A stretch of 43,924 nt of DNA, taken from positions 484,549-528,472 of the forward strand of contig NZ_OCVX01000007.1 in NCBI RefSeq assembly GCF_900232995.1, in the 5' to 3' direction. The notes beneath the pieces were generated by a model. The model saw only the letters and a program-made list of their open reading frames with translations. It made no database searches and was not told where the DNA came from. Shown in pieces: positions 1 to 6,656 of the stretch (positions within the stretch are counted from its first letter, which is position 1; every line of letters starts with the position of its first letter). Both the position numbers and the translations under genes were made by a program. This DNA is from Mycobacterium simulans (GTDB lineage Bacteria > Actinomycetota > Actinomycetes > Mycobacteriales > Mycobacteriaceae).

Positions 1-7
1 ACCTTTC

Positions 8-103
8 CCCGAACGCGTCCGCGGCGTCCATCCACTGAGGCAATAATGAGGCAAGCCCGAACGCGTCCGCGGCGTCAATCCACTGAGGCAATAATGAGGC
101 AAG
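8..103. repeat. 48-bp tandem duplication
   Basis: Two adjacent copies with a period of 48 bp (start of copy 2 about position 56). They differ at one base, position 29 (c) versus 77 (a). The period is a multiple of three. On the minus strand the base at 77 creates the TGA that ends the ATPase, whereas copy 1 keeps an open Gly codon. It lies at the contig edge, so a local assembly error is possible. Confidence 0.85.
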
Positions 104-1598
104 CCTCGCCCGACACCAGAAAGCGCTCGGCGGCAGATGCGGACTCGGCGGTGACGACACGGGCCACCGCCGAGGAGACCTCGATCAGCCGTTCGGCCCG
201 CTGCCAATCCTCGGGACCGACCTCGGTGCAGTTGTGCAGTATCGCCAGCGCGGCGGCGACCTTGAGCTGTGCGAGCAGGCGGTGACCAGCCAGCGGGTCG
301 GCGCTGCGCCCGAATGGATCTGCGTCCTTGGCCGCGTCGGCGTCAATGATCTGCTGAGCTATCACCGACGCGACACCGATGGGGACCAGGGGCCGCACGG
401 CCGGGCCGTAATCGTCGGGATCGGAGTCGAGGGCAGCATCGGCGACAACGAACGGGTCAATGCCGAAGTCGGGCACCGCCACAGTCAGCGGGTCGATGCG
501 ACCGGCATCGGCACGGCGACGTGGCCGGGCGATTCCGGGCCGCACGGGCGCCCAGATGAACCGCTGCGGCACCCCGTCACGATGCGCCCGGTCGTTGAGT
601 AGTACGGCACCGTTGTCGGGCTGCACGCCGGCGGACAGGCACAGCCGATAGGTGTGCATCGGCAGGATGACGCGGCGGTCCTTCTCGGCGTTGGCGAATC
701 CAAGTTCCTCACCCATATAGGCCTTGAGCAGTTCGGGGACGAGAGTCGATCCTTGGCGCGCGATCAGTGCATCGAGTGTGGCGATGTCGCGGCACCCGAA
801 CAGCGCGCGGTCGGTATGCCATCGCAAGCGCACCTGGCCACTGCCGTGCTTGTCGCGCTCGGCGTGCGCGTAGGTCCGGTTGATCCCTTCGCCGGTGCCG
901 ATCGGGATCATGGGCAGCGGCGCCAGAATGCTGCGGCCACCACGCGACAAGCGAACGGTAGCCTCGGCGGTCTTGTCGGCGGTACCCTTGCCGGCCCCGC
1001 TGGCACCGACCAGCGCGAGCAGCAGATTCATCGAGACCTCACCGCCGATGATGGGCGGCAAGACCACTTGCGGCGGGACGGCCAATACCGCGCGCATCAG
1101 CACGCCGAACGTGGTTGCATAGCGCTCCGCGCCGCGGGCGTCGGCGAACTGTGCGACGTGGGTGAGGATCGCACTTGACGCCAGAACGTCGGCATTGCCG
1201 GCCATCACGTTGCGCAGGTCGGCCATCGCGTCGTTGACCGCCGCGTCATGCTGCTGTGCGGCCTGTGCAGCGGCATTGATGTCACGGGCGCGATACCTGT
1301 CGGCGGTGCGTTGCTCAGCTGCGCTGTGTTGACGGTCCTGGCGTACCCGGTCCAACTCCGTTGCCATCTTGCAGGTGTCGAACGGGTAATAGTCGGGATC
1401 GTCGGGCATGCGGCCTTGTGAATCGAGCGGCAATGCGCGGCCGTTGCGTTCGTTGGCGGCCTCTGGCGATACTGCGCGGGTGCCCTGGCGGGCGGTAGGC
1501 TTGCTCACGTCATCCTTTCCGGGGATGTTGTTGAGTTGGGTGGGGCCGTCCCGTTCATCACCGCCGAGGCCAAAACGGCGCGAACGGTTCGGCCCCAC
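75..1598 (-). CDS. P-loop ATPase, phage/satellite replication-type protein, C-terminally truncated
   Basis: A 507-residue reading frame. A Walker A loop GASGAGKGT sits about residues 200-208, inside a hydrophobic strand (LLLALV). A long Ala/Gln-rich, probably helical segment (about residues 80-130) precedes it. The size, the single P-loop and the position at the end of an element operon resemble the primase/helicase-like or DUF3987-type proteins of phiRv1/phiRv2 elements; this is an inference. The start is uncertain: the first codon lies inside a low-complexity stretch and an internal Met (about residue 64 or 78) could be used. The C-terminus ends at a TGA inside a 48-bp tandem duplication. 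The other duplicate has GGA at the matching codon, so the ancestral protein probably read on past the window edge. Confidence 0.6.
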   Translation of the reverse strand: MGPNRSRRFGLGGDERDGPTQLNNIPGKDDVSKPTARQGTRAVSPEAANERNGRALPLDSQGRMPDDPDYYPFDTCKMATELDRVRQDRQHSAAEQRTADRYRARDINAAAQAAQQHDAAVNDAMADLRNVMAGNADVLASSAILTHVAQFADARGAERYATTFGVLMRAVLAVPPQVVLPPIIGGEVSMNLLLALVGASGAGKGTADKTAEATVRLSRGGRSILAPLPMIPIGTGEGINRTYAHAERDKHGSGQVRLRWHTDRALFGCRDIATLDALIARQGSTLVPELLKAYMGEELGFANAEKDRRVILPMHTYRLCLSAGVQPDNGAVLLNDRAHRDGVPQRFIWAPVRPGIARPRRRADAGRIDPLTVAVPDFGIDPFVVADAALDSDPDDYGPAVRPLVPIGVASVIAQQIIDADAAKDADPFGRSADPLAGHRLLAQLKVAAALAILHNCTEVGPEDWQRAERLIEVSSAVARVVTAESASAAERFLVSGEACLIIASVD

Positions 1599-1620
1599 TG
1601 TCTTTGGGGGCCGTCCCAGG

Positions 1621-1848
1621 TCAATCTCGTTGTGGCGATGACGATCCCGGCGTCACGGCGTGTTGCTGTAACCAGGCTTCGAGGTCAGCGATCCGGTAGC
1701 GCACCTGTCCGTTTTCGAGCCGGACGTAGGCAGGACCGATGCCCCTGGCGCGCCACCGCTTTAAGGTCTGCTCGGTCACGCGCAGGCGTGGAGCGGCTTC
1801 CCGCGCCAAGACGGCGGTGCCCGCGGTGTCAGTCGCTAGGTCGTTCAT
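1621..1848 (-). CDS. Small helix-turn-helix protein, excisionase/MerR-like
   Basis: 75 residues with a single DNA-binding domain of the HTH_17 / excisionase type: an AAPRLRVTEQTLKRWRARG helix-turn-helix followed by a wing with VRYRIADLEAWL (about residues 50-61). Such proteins act as recombination directionality factors or small repressors in integrative elements. The start codon overlaps the stop of the upstream recombinase as ATGA (1845-1848), so the two are translationally coupled, and the P-loop ATPase follows downstream. Pairing with the 373-residue recombinase suggests this is its cognate Xis or regulator; that is inferred from context. Confidence 0.75.
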   Translation of the reverse strand: MNDLATDTAGTAVLAREAAPRLRVTEQTLKRWRARGIGPAYVRLENGQVRYRIADLEAWLQQHAVTPGSSSPQRD

Positions 1849-2966
1849 GTGGTCACGGTCCTTTCGGGGTCGTTACCGGTGCCCGGAGAGTACGAAGTCA
1901 CCGTGCAATCGTCTGCGGCAGCCAACGCGGCCGCGCGGATCTCGCTGTCGTCGATTCCGACGTACCGCTGGGTGGTGGCCACGCTGCTGTGCCCCAGGAG
2001 GGCCTGGACCGCCCGCAGGTTGCGCCCGCCGTGCCGGTATGCCCGCGTCGCGAAGCGGTGCCGCAGTTTGTGCATCGACCAGCCCGGCCCCAGCGCCGCG
2101 GCGACGATCTTGCCCACATGCATAGCGGTCAGGTGTCCGCCGGCCGGCCAGGCCGGAAACAGCCACCCGCCGGCGTAGGCCGCCAATGCGGGTGTGTGGC
2201 CGGCGGCGCCGCGGCGGATGTCGGCGGCGAGCGACGCGGTGATCGGCACGGCCCGAGTCCGGCCGCCCTTGCCGCAGACGATGAGCTGCGCGCCGCCGAT
2301 ACCCTCGACAACGTCGCGCACGTGCACCTTGGCGACCTCACCGCGGCGCAACCCAGCCTCGGCGGCGAGCCGCAGCATCAGCGTGACGCGCGCGTCCGCG
2401 GCTGTGGTCGCCAGCGTCTGTTGCCACACGTCATCCGGCACCGGTCTTGGTATAGCCGGCGGTATCCGTACCGAGGGCAACTCATCGGCGAGATAGTCGG
2501 GGACACGGCCTTTGCGGTATGCCCAGGCAAAGAATCCGCGCACCGCAGCGCGGTTGTTGCGCCTAGTCTCTGGCTTCCAATGGGTCTGCCGGCCGAACCA
2601 CGTGATCAGTTGGGCGGCAGTTACTTTGGTCGGCGGACAGCCCAACTCGCGGCCGAGGCGTGCTAGCGTCTTTTGCCGCGCGTCGATGGTTCGAGCGCTC
2701 TGTCCGGCTGCGGCCAGGTGCAGGCAGTAATCGGCGATGTGTTGTTGCCAGGCCGCCGGTACGGGCGCCTGCGCCGGCCCTGGCGGTCGGTGCACAGCCC
2801 GCCCGGCCAGGTAGGCCGAAATGGTGCTCAGGTCGCCGGAATCGACCACCTGGCCGTCAACGTCGTAGAGCGCGATCACGGCGCCGCACTTGACCATGCG
2901 CAGACCAAGTCGTTTGGCTCGGGTGCGGGCCTGGCGTACTCGGTTGGCCGTGGCCGTGTCCCGCAT
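1845..2966 (-). CDS. Tyrosine recombinase (internal, second integrase of the element)
   Basis: 373 residues from the ATG at 2966. An N-terminal core-binding (SAM-like) domain lies about residues 75-160. The C-terminal catalytic domain shows the conserved set: Arg in AEAGLRRGEVAKV, the HKLRHRFAT box (HxxR), His in LLGHSSVATTQRY, with the nucleophile Tyr at the end of that motif. It is of XerC/D-type length and compactness. A longer open frame upstream of 2966 is Arg-rich nonsense overlapping another gene. It is coupled by ATGA to the HTH gene downstream. An element with two tyrosine recombinases suggests one element nested in another, or a role in element dimer resolution or excision. Confidence 0.85.
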   Translation of the reverse strand: MRDTATANRVRQARTRAKRLGLRMVKCGAVIALYDVDGQVVDSGDLSTISAYLAGRAVHRPPGPAQAPVPAAWQQHIADYCLHLAAAGQSARTIDARQKTLARLGRELGCPPTKVTAAQLITWFGRQTHWKPETRRNNRAAVRGFFAWAYRKGRVPDYLADELPSVRIPPAIPRPVPDDVWQQTLATTAADARVTLMLRLAAEAGLRRGEVAKVHVRDVVEGIGGAQLIVCGKGGRTRAVPITASLAADIRRGAAGHTPALAAYAGGWLFPAWPAGGHLTAMHVGKIVAAALGPGWSMHKLRHRFATRAYRHGGRNLRAVQALLGHSSVATTQRYVGIDDSEIRAAALAAADDCTVTSYSPGTGNDPERTVTT

Positions 2967-3667
2967 CGGGCTCCCCCCCCCGCCGCCGCCGTGTCCGCGA
3001 TACCAAGGTCGAGCGGCGCCACGTCGTCCAGGCCGGCGGGGTCGACGACGTACTCGCTGCCGATGGCAGCCAACAGGTGATCGGGTTGCACGGTGGCGGT
3101 GAACCCCTGCCCGCCGCAATGCTTCCGGGCGAACCTGCGCGCGGCGCGAAGATCGCGTGTCCAGGCCATGCCGGCGGTGGTGTGCCAGGATTCGACGATT
3201 TCGCCGTAGGGATCGAGGGGGCACCCGAAGGTGTCCACAGCGACCACAGCGACGAGGTGACCACTGGCGTCGAAGTGTATGAACATCGGGACACAGCCCC
3301 GGTAGAGGCGGACCGGTTCAGCCGGCCGGTCGTGGAATCCATTGGCTACGAAGAGCTCGACCCAGCGCCACCGGCTCAGCGCAGATTCCGCGTACTCATC
3401 GGCCGCCCAGATGGCGGCGACGGCGCCGGCCATGTCCGGCCGGGCCAGATCCAGTGTTCCCTCGGACACCAAATCGTCGAGCAGTGCCGGGCCATTGAAC
3501 TTGCCCACGGCGCGAACGCACTCGTCGAACGTTTCGCGGTCCAGGTCGCCGCGGTCGTAGTGGTGGTGCCCGTCGCTGTCCTCGTACAAACCGGGTGGCC
3601 AGTCCGGCCAGGTCCAGCGGCGGTGCTGTGCCGGCACAGGGAAGGTGAGAATGGTTGCGGCGGGCAT
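2876..3667 (-). CDS. Element-encoded protein of unknown function, frame-ambiguous C-terminus
   Basis: 263 residues from the ATG at 3667. An alternative start at 3748 adds a low-complexity Leu/Asn tail and is less likely. The N-terminal part is rich in Trp, Tyr, His and Asp (WTWPDWPPGLYEDSDG) and resembles small proteins of phiRv1/phiRv2 elements; I do not recognise a catalytic motif. The last about 45 codons run through a run of nine C on the plus strand and then overlap the recombinase start by 90 bp. The residues after that run look like out-of-frame translation. The true C-terminus is therefore uncertain, and a one-base change in the run would fuse this frame to the recombinase. Confidence 0.55.
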   Translation of the reverse strand: MPAATILTFPVPAQHRRWTWPDWPPGLYEDSDGHHHYDRGDLDRETFDECVRAVGKFNGPALLDDLVSEGTLDLARPDMAGAVAAIWAADEYAESALSRWRWVELFVANGFHDRPAEPVRLYRGCVPMFIHFDASGHLVAVVAVDTFGCPLDPYGEIVESWHTTAGMAWTRDLRAARRFARKHCGGQGFTATVQPDHLLAAIGSEYVVDPAGLDDVAPLDLGIADTAAAGGGARCGTRPRPTEYARPAPEPNDLVCAWSSAAP

Positions 3668-3770
3668 GCTTGATCTACTCCTTTGAGGGGTGGGGTTGAG
3701 GTTGAGGTTCAGATGGTGGAGTTGAGACGCTGCGGACAATGCCGCCATTGGAAGGTGTTGTGAGGGTTCG

Positions 3771-4064
3771 CTATTCGGACGACTCAGTGTCGGACCCTGG
3801 CTGCGTCACGGCGTTCATCAGAGTGCGGCGGCAATGCGCGATGGCGTTGTCGATAACCTCGAGCTGAGGATTGATATCGTCCAGCACGCTGACTATTTTC
3901 TTCAGCGTCGGGTGGTTCAATGGGCCTAGCAGCGCTTTCATGTCGCCTACCCGCCTAGAGAGCAACAGGTGATGGTCGTCTAACCTGGCGATTTCCCCAG
4001 AAATTAAGGCAACAAATGCGAGGAAGGTCGAATAGTTGTCGCTATCGGTGTGGTGGACGTTCAT
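3771..4064 (-). CDS. Small element protein, unknown function
   Basis: 97 residues starting with the ATG at 4064, which overlaps the stop of the upstream HTH gene as ATGA (4061-4064). The predicted protein is mostly helical, with Leu/Ile-rich heptad-like stretches (FLAFVALISGEIARLDDHHL and LNHPTLKKIVSVLDDI), so a small coiled-coil protein is plausible. The longer upstream frame to 4361 is an Arg/Pro-rich shadow of the HTH gene and was rejected. It sits in the same transcription unit as the HTH protein, between it and the 263-residue gene. No family is recognised. Confidence 0.65.
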   Translation of the reverse strand: MNVHHTDSDNYSTFLAFVALISGEIARLDDHHLLLSRRVGDMKALLGPLNHPTLKKIVSVLDDINPQLEVIDNAIAHCRRTLMNAVTQPGSDTESSE

Positions 4065-4276
4065 CGGTCGGCTGCGTCTGGTGTTTGTGTGTTCGCGTCG
4101 AGATAGGCGCGTATATCGCTGGCGCGGTAGCGGATTCGGCGGCCATCGCGGATGAACCGCGGGCCAGTGCCTTTGTGGCGTTCCTGCGCCAGTACCGCAA
4201 CCGTGGTTCCGCGGTAGTCGGCGACCTGTTGGGGAGTGAGAAGCTCGTCGAGCTTCGGCAGATTGGCAGTGGACAT
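4061..4276 (-). CDS. Excisionase-like helix-turn-helix protein (Xis candidate)
   Basis: 71 residues with one HTH_17 domain: LLTPQQVADYRGTTVAVLAQ then GPRFIRDGRRIRYRASDIRAYL. This is the classic short Xis/recombination-directionality architecture and corresponds by position to the Xis-like gene beside the phiRv2 integrase. It is divergent from the 401-residue integrase; the 214-bp region between them holds repeated GGGATTG motifs that could be Xis or integrase arm sites. It is coupled by ATGA to the following gene. Role in excision is inferred from fold and place. Confidence 0.8.
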   Translation of the reverse strand: MSTANLPKLDELLTPQQVADYRGTTVAVLAQERHKGTGPRFIRDGRRIRYRASDIRAYLDANTQTPDAADR

Positions 4277-4311
4277 TTTTGGTTGTGCACCCTTTCGCCG
4301 GTTCTTGGGTT

Positions 4312-4398
4312 AATCCCTTGGCGGTGGGTGCAATCCCTGCCTTAGCGTGGGATGCTAACACGCAATGATTGGGATTGACAGTATCTGATGTGGATTGA
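4312..4398. promoter_or_regulatory. Divergent xis/int control region with repeated motifs
   Basis: Between the Xis-like gene and the integrase, the motif GGGATTG or its complement occurs several times: AATCCC at 4313-4318, CAATCCC at 4331-4337, GGGATTG at 4371-4377 and TGGATTG at 4391-4397. The two right-hand copies are part of 13-bp direct repeats (4366-4378 and 4386-4398, 11 of 13 identical) spaced 20 bp apart, about two helical turns. A TTGACA hexamer is at 4375-4380. The region is AT-rich compared with the rest of the element. This fits arm-type integrase/Xis sites or a repressor operator. Confidence 0.5.
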
Positions 4399-4490
4399 TC
4401 GTACGAATGTTGTTGTTAAGTCAGAACATTAATGCCGACTCTTGTAGGCGTTGTGGTTGCAGGCACCGGCACGATTAAAGGGGCGTCGCG

Positions 4491-5696
4491 ATGGCAAGCA
4501 TCACGAAATACACGACAGCTTCGGGAGCGGTGAGGTGGCGCGTCCAGTACCGCACGCCGGACAACAAATTGACCGGTGCACGCGGGTTCACAACCAAGCG
4601 TGAGGCCGAGAATTACGCCGCCACGGTCACTGTGAGCAAGGCGCGCGGGGAGTACGTCGACCCCGCCGACGCGCGGGTGACGATCGGCGATCTCGCGCCT
4701 GGCTGGTTGGCGCGCCGTGCCCACCTCAAGCCATCGACCCGACGACGCGAAGAGGTTGCCTGGCGCGTGCATGTACAGCCCCGGTGGGGCCGGGTCAAAC
4801 TCGCCGATATCCGGCACAGCGCCGTGCAGTCGTGGGTTGCCGAAATGGGGCGCGAGGTCAACGACGTAGACGGCCGGATCATCAAGCGCGCCAGCGGACC
4901 GGTCAGTGTGCGCGCGGCCTTCGACGTGTTGGCAAAGATCCTCGACGAGGCGGTGCGCGATCGTCGCCTGATGACCAACCCGGCGCGCGGGGTGAAGCTA
5001 CCGCGCAAGGTGAAGCGTGACCACCGTTACCTGACCGACGCGCAGGTCTGGGAGCTGGCGGGCCAGGCGGGGCCGGAGAAGGGCGTCATCGTCCTGGTGC
5101 TCGCCTACTGCGGCCTGCGGTGGGGCGAGCTGGCCGGGCTGCACGTCGCCGATGTCGACACTCTGCGCCGACGTATTCACGTCCGGCGCAACGCTGTCAA
5201 CGTCGGCGGCATGATCGAAGTCGGTACACCCAAAACGCACGAACGCCGGTCAATCCCGTTTCCGCGGTTCCTGGTCGAGCCGCTGGCCGCCGCCTGCCGT
5301 GGCAAAGCGCGTGACGGCATCATGTTCCCGACGACTGCCGGCGACTACGCGAAGTCGCCGGGAGTTAACACCTGGTTTTCGGGCGCGGTGGGTCGGTGCA
5401 TCACCGCCGCCGGCAAGGCCCGTGAGGCCGAGCGCAAGGCGTATCCGAACCGCGATCCCGCGGTGCCGGAGTTCCCGCGCATTACACCGCATGACCTTCG
5501 CCACACTGCTGCCTCATTGGCCGTGTCGGCCGGTGCAAACGTCAAAGCGGTGCAAAAGATGCTGGGCCACAAGTCGGCTGTGATGACGCTGGATACCTAC
5601 ACCGATCTGTTCGATCGCGATGCAGAGGCCGTGGCCGACGCGCACGATGCACGCCTGGCCGGGGTCGTTTTCCCGGCAAATGTAGTCAGAATGTAG
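4491..5696 (+). CDS. int: Site-specific tyrosine integrase
   Basis: 401 residues. The N-terminus (MASITKYTTASGAVRWRVQY) is an AP2-like arm-binding domain as in phage integrases. A core-binding domain follows (about residues 65-170), then the catalytic domain with LAYCGLRWGELAGL (Arg), HDLRHTAASL (HxxR), LGHKSAVMTLDTY (His and nucleophile Tyr). A purine-rich AAAGGGG lies ahead of the ATG. Length and architecture match integrases of phiRv2/L5-type elements. It ends 74 bp from the tRNA 3' end, so that tRNA gene is the likely attachment site. It is transcribed toward the tRNA and is divergent from the Xis-like gene. Confidence 0.93.
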   Translation: MASITKYTTASGAVRWRVQYRTPDNKLTGARGFTTKREAENYAATVTVSKARGEYVDPADARVTIGDLAPGWLARRAHLKPSTRRREEVAWRVHVQPRWGRVKLADIRHSAVQSWVAEMGREVNDVDGRIIKRASGPVSVRAAFDVLAKILDEAVRDRRLMTNPARGVKLPRKVKRDHRYLTDAQVWELAGQAGPEKGVIVLVLAYCGLRWGELAGLHVADVDTLRRRIHVRRNAVNVGGMIEVGTPKTHERRSIPFPRFLVEPLAAACRGKARDGIMFPTTAGDYAKSPGVNTWFSGAVGRCITAAGKAREAERKAYPNRDPAVPEFPRITPHDLRHTAASLAVSAGANVKAVQKMLGHKSAVMTLDTYTDLFDRDAEAVADAHDARLAGVVFPANVVRM

Positions 5697-5770
5697 TCAC
5701 AGGCTGCCGGCGGGCGCCGCGATTGGTGACTTATTAAGCCGCTGACCTGCAGTGACATTCTCAACAAGCC

Positions 5771-5847
5771 TGGTGCCCTCGGTGAGATTCGAACTCACAC
5801 TGTACGGGTTTTGAATCCGTTTCCTCTGCCAGTTGGGATACGAGGGC
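5771..5847 (-). tRNA. tRNA with anticodon CAA (nominally Leu), short variable arm; likely attB
   Basis: The cloverleaf on the minus strand has a perfect 7-bp acceptor stem (GCCCTCG with CGAGGGC), encoded CCA (5771-5773), a 5-bp T stem GTGAG/CTCAC with loop TTCGAAT, and an anticodon loop TTCAAAA giving CAA. The anticodon stem has four good pairs and an A-C mismatch next to the loop; the D stem is weak. The variable region is only about 5 nt (class I), whereas bacterial tRNA-Leu is normally class II with a long variable arm. The identity Leu therefore rests only on the anticodon. The 3' half faces the integrase and is the probable attachment core. Confidence 0.85.
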
Positions 5848-5949
5848 CGATCCGCATTCGTGGTCGAGTTTCTACCTTAGAGGAGCCCGATCCCGACTCA
5901 CCGCCCCCCAAGGTTCCCAGTTGAACACGCCCACGACACAATGTCCGTC

Positions 5950-6576
5950 ATGACGGGCACCACCACCGACGCCGATGCCGCTCCGCCGCGCCGCGTTCTG
6001 ATCGCCGAAGACGAAGCGCTAATCCGAATGGACCTCGCCGAGATGTTGCGAGAGGAGGGGTACGAGATCGTCGGGGAAGCCGGCGATGGCCAGGAAGCCG
6101 TCGAGCTAGCCGAGCGTCACAAGCCCGATCTGGTGATCATGGATGTCAAGATGCCGCGTCGCGACGGGATTGATGCTGCGTCGGAGATCGCCAGTAAACG
6201 CATCGCTCCGATCGTCGTGCTAACCGCCTTCAGTCAGCGCGACCTCGTCGAACGTGCCCGCGATGCGGGGGCGATGGCCTACCTGGTCAAACCCTTCACC
6301 ATCAGCGACCTGATCCCGGCCATCGAATTGGCGGTGAGCCGGTTCAGTGAGATCGCCGCGCTGGAACACGAAGTGGCGACCCTGTCGGATCGGCTGGAAA
6401 CCCGCAAACTCGTCGAACGCGCCAAGGGCCTGCTGCAGGTCAAGCAGGGGATGACAGAGCCCGAGGCGTTCAAGTGGATTCAGCGTGCCGCGATGGACCG
6501 GCGCACCACGATGAAACGGGTAGCCGAGGTGGTACTCGAAACCCTGGGGGACACCCCCAAGGACCCCGCCGAATAA
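5950..6576 (+). CDS. pdtaR: Two-component response regulator with ANTAR output domain
   Basis: 208 residues from the ATG at 5950 (an in-frame ATG at 5941 adds three residues). Residues about 15-130 are a receiver domain: acidic pair in AEDEALIRMD, phosphoacceptor Asp in DLVIMDVKMPRRDG, Thr in VVLTAF, Lys in YLVKPF. A coiled linker leads to an ANTAR RNA-binding domain (about 140-200; RKLVERAKGLLQ). It is orthologous to M. tuberculosis Rv1626/PdtaR, which with the PdtaS kinase controls antitermination. PdtaS is encoded elsewhere. It is monocistronic here, between the tRNA and a convergent thiolase operon. Confidence 0.95.
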   Translation: MTGTTTDADAAPPRRVLIAEDEALIRMDLAEMLREEGYEIVGEAGDGQEAVELAERHKPDLVIMDVKMPRRDGIDAASEIASKRIAPIVVLTAFSQRDLVERARDAGAMAYLVKPFTISDLIPAIELAVSRFSEIAALEHEVATLSDRLETRKLVERAKGLLQVKQGMTEPEAFKWIQRAAMDRRTTMKRVAEVVLETLGDTPKDPAE

Positions 6577-6642
6577 CCCGCGAGCGTGCGTGTTGGTATG
6601 GCGACACGCCGCTACGGCCGTGCATTTGCGCACCCTCGCGGG
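6577..6642. terminator. Hairpin between convergent pdtaR and thiolase genes
   Basis: CCCGCGAG (6577-6584) pairs perfectly with CTCGCGGG (6635-6642), and GTGCG (6587-6591) with CGCAC (6629-6633), forming a long stem around a GC-rich loop. There is no U tract. The place between two convergent genes suggests a shared bidirectional terminator or mRNA 3'-end structure. Confidence 0.55.
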
Positions 6643-6656
6643 GCGGTGTGAGGTCG

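Larger units (their letters stand above)
1..5774. mobile_element. Integrative element (right part), at a tRNA 3' end
   Basis: The left 5.7 kb carries genes typical of an integrated prophage-like or satellite element: a P-loop ATPase, two tyrosine recombinases, two excisionase-like helix-turn-helix genes and short unknown ORFs. The rightmost integrase ends 74 bp from the 3' end of a tRNA gene whose 3' end faces the element, the classic arrangement when a tyrosine integrase uses a tRNA gene as attB. The order int, divergent Xis-like gene, small genes, large ATPase resembles the phiRv1/phiRv2 elements of M. tuberculosis. The other end lies to the left of the window, so total size, the second att copy and any capsid genes are unknown. 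The right boundary inside the tRNA 3' half is inferred from the layout. Confidence 0.8.

Noticed and set aside
1..110. Repeat at the left edge as the start of a CRISPR array
   Set aside because: There are only two contiguous copies without spacers; it is an ordinary tandem duplication.
654..1178. Plus-strand ORFs opposite the element ATPase
   Set aside because: They are antisense shadows lacking domains or start signals.
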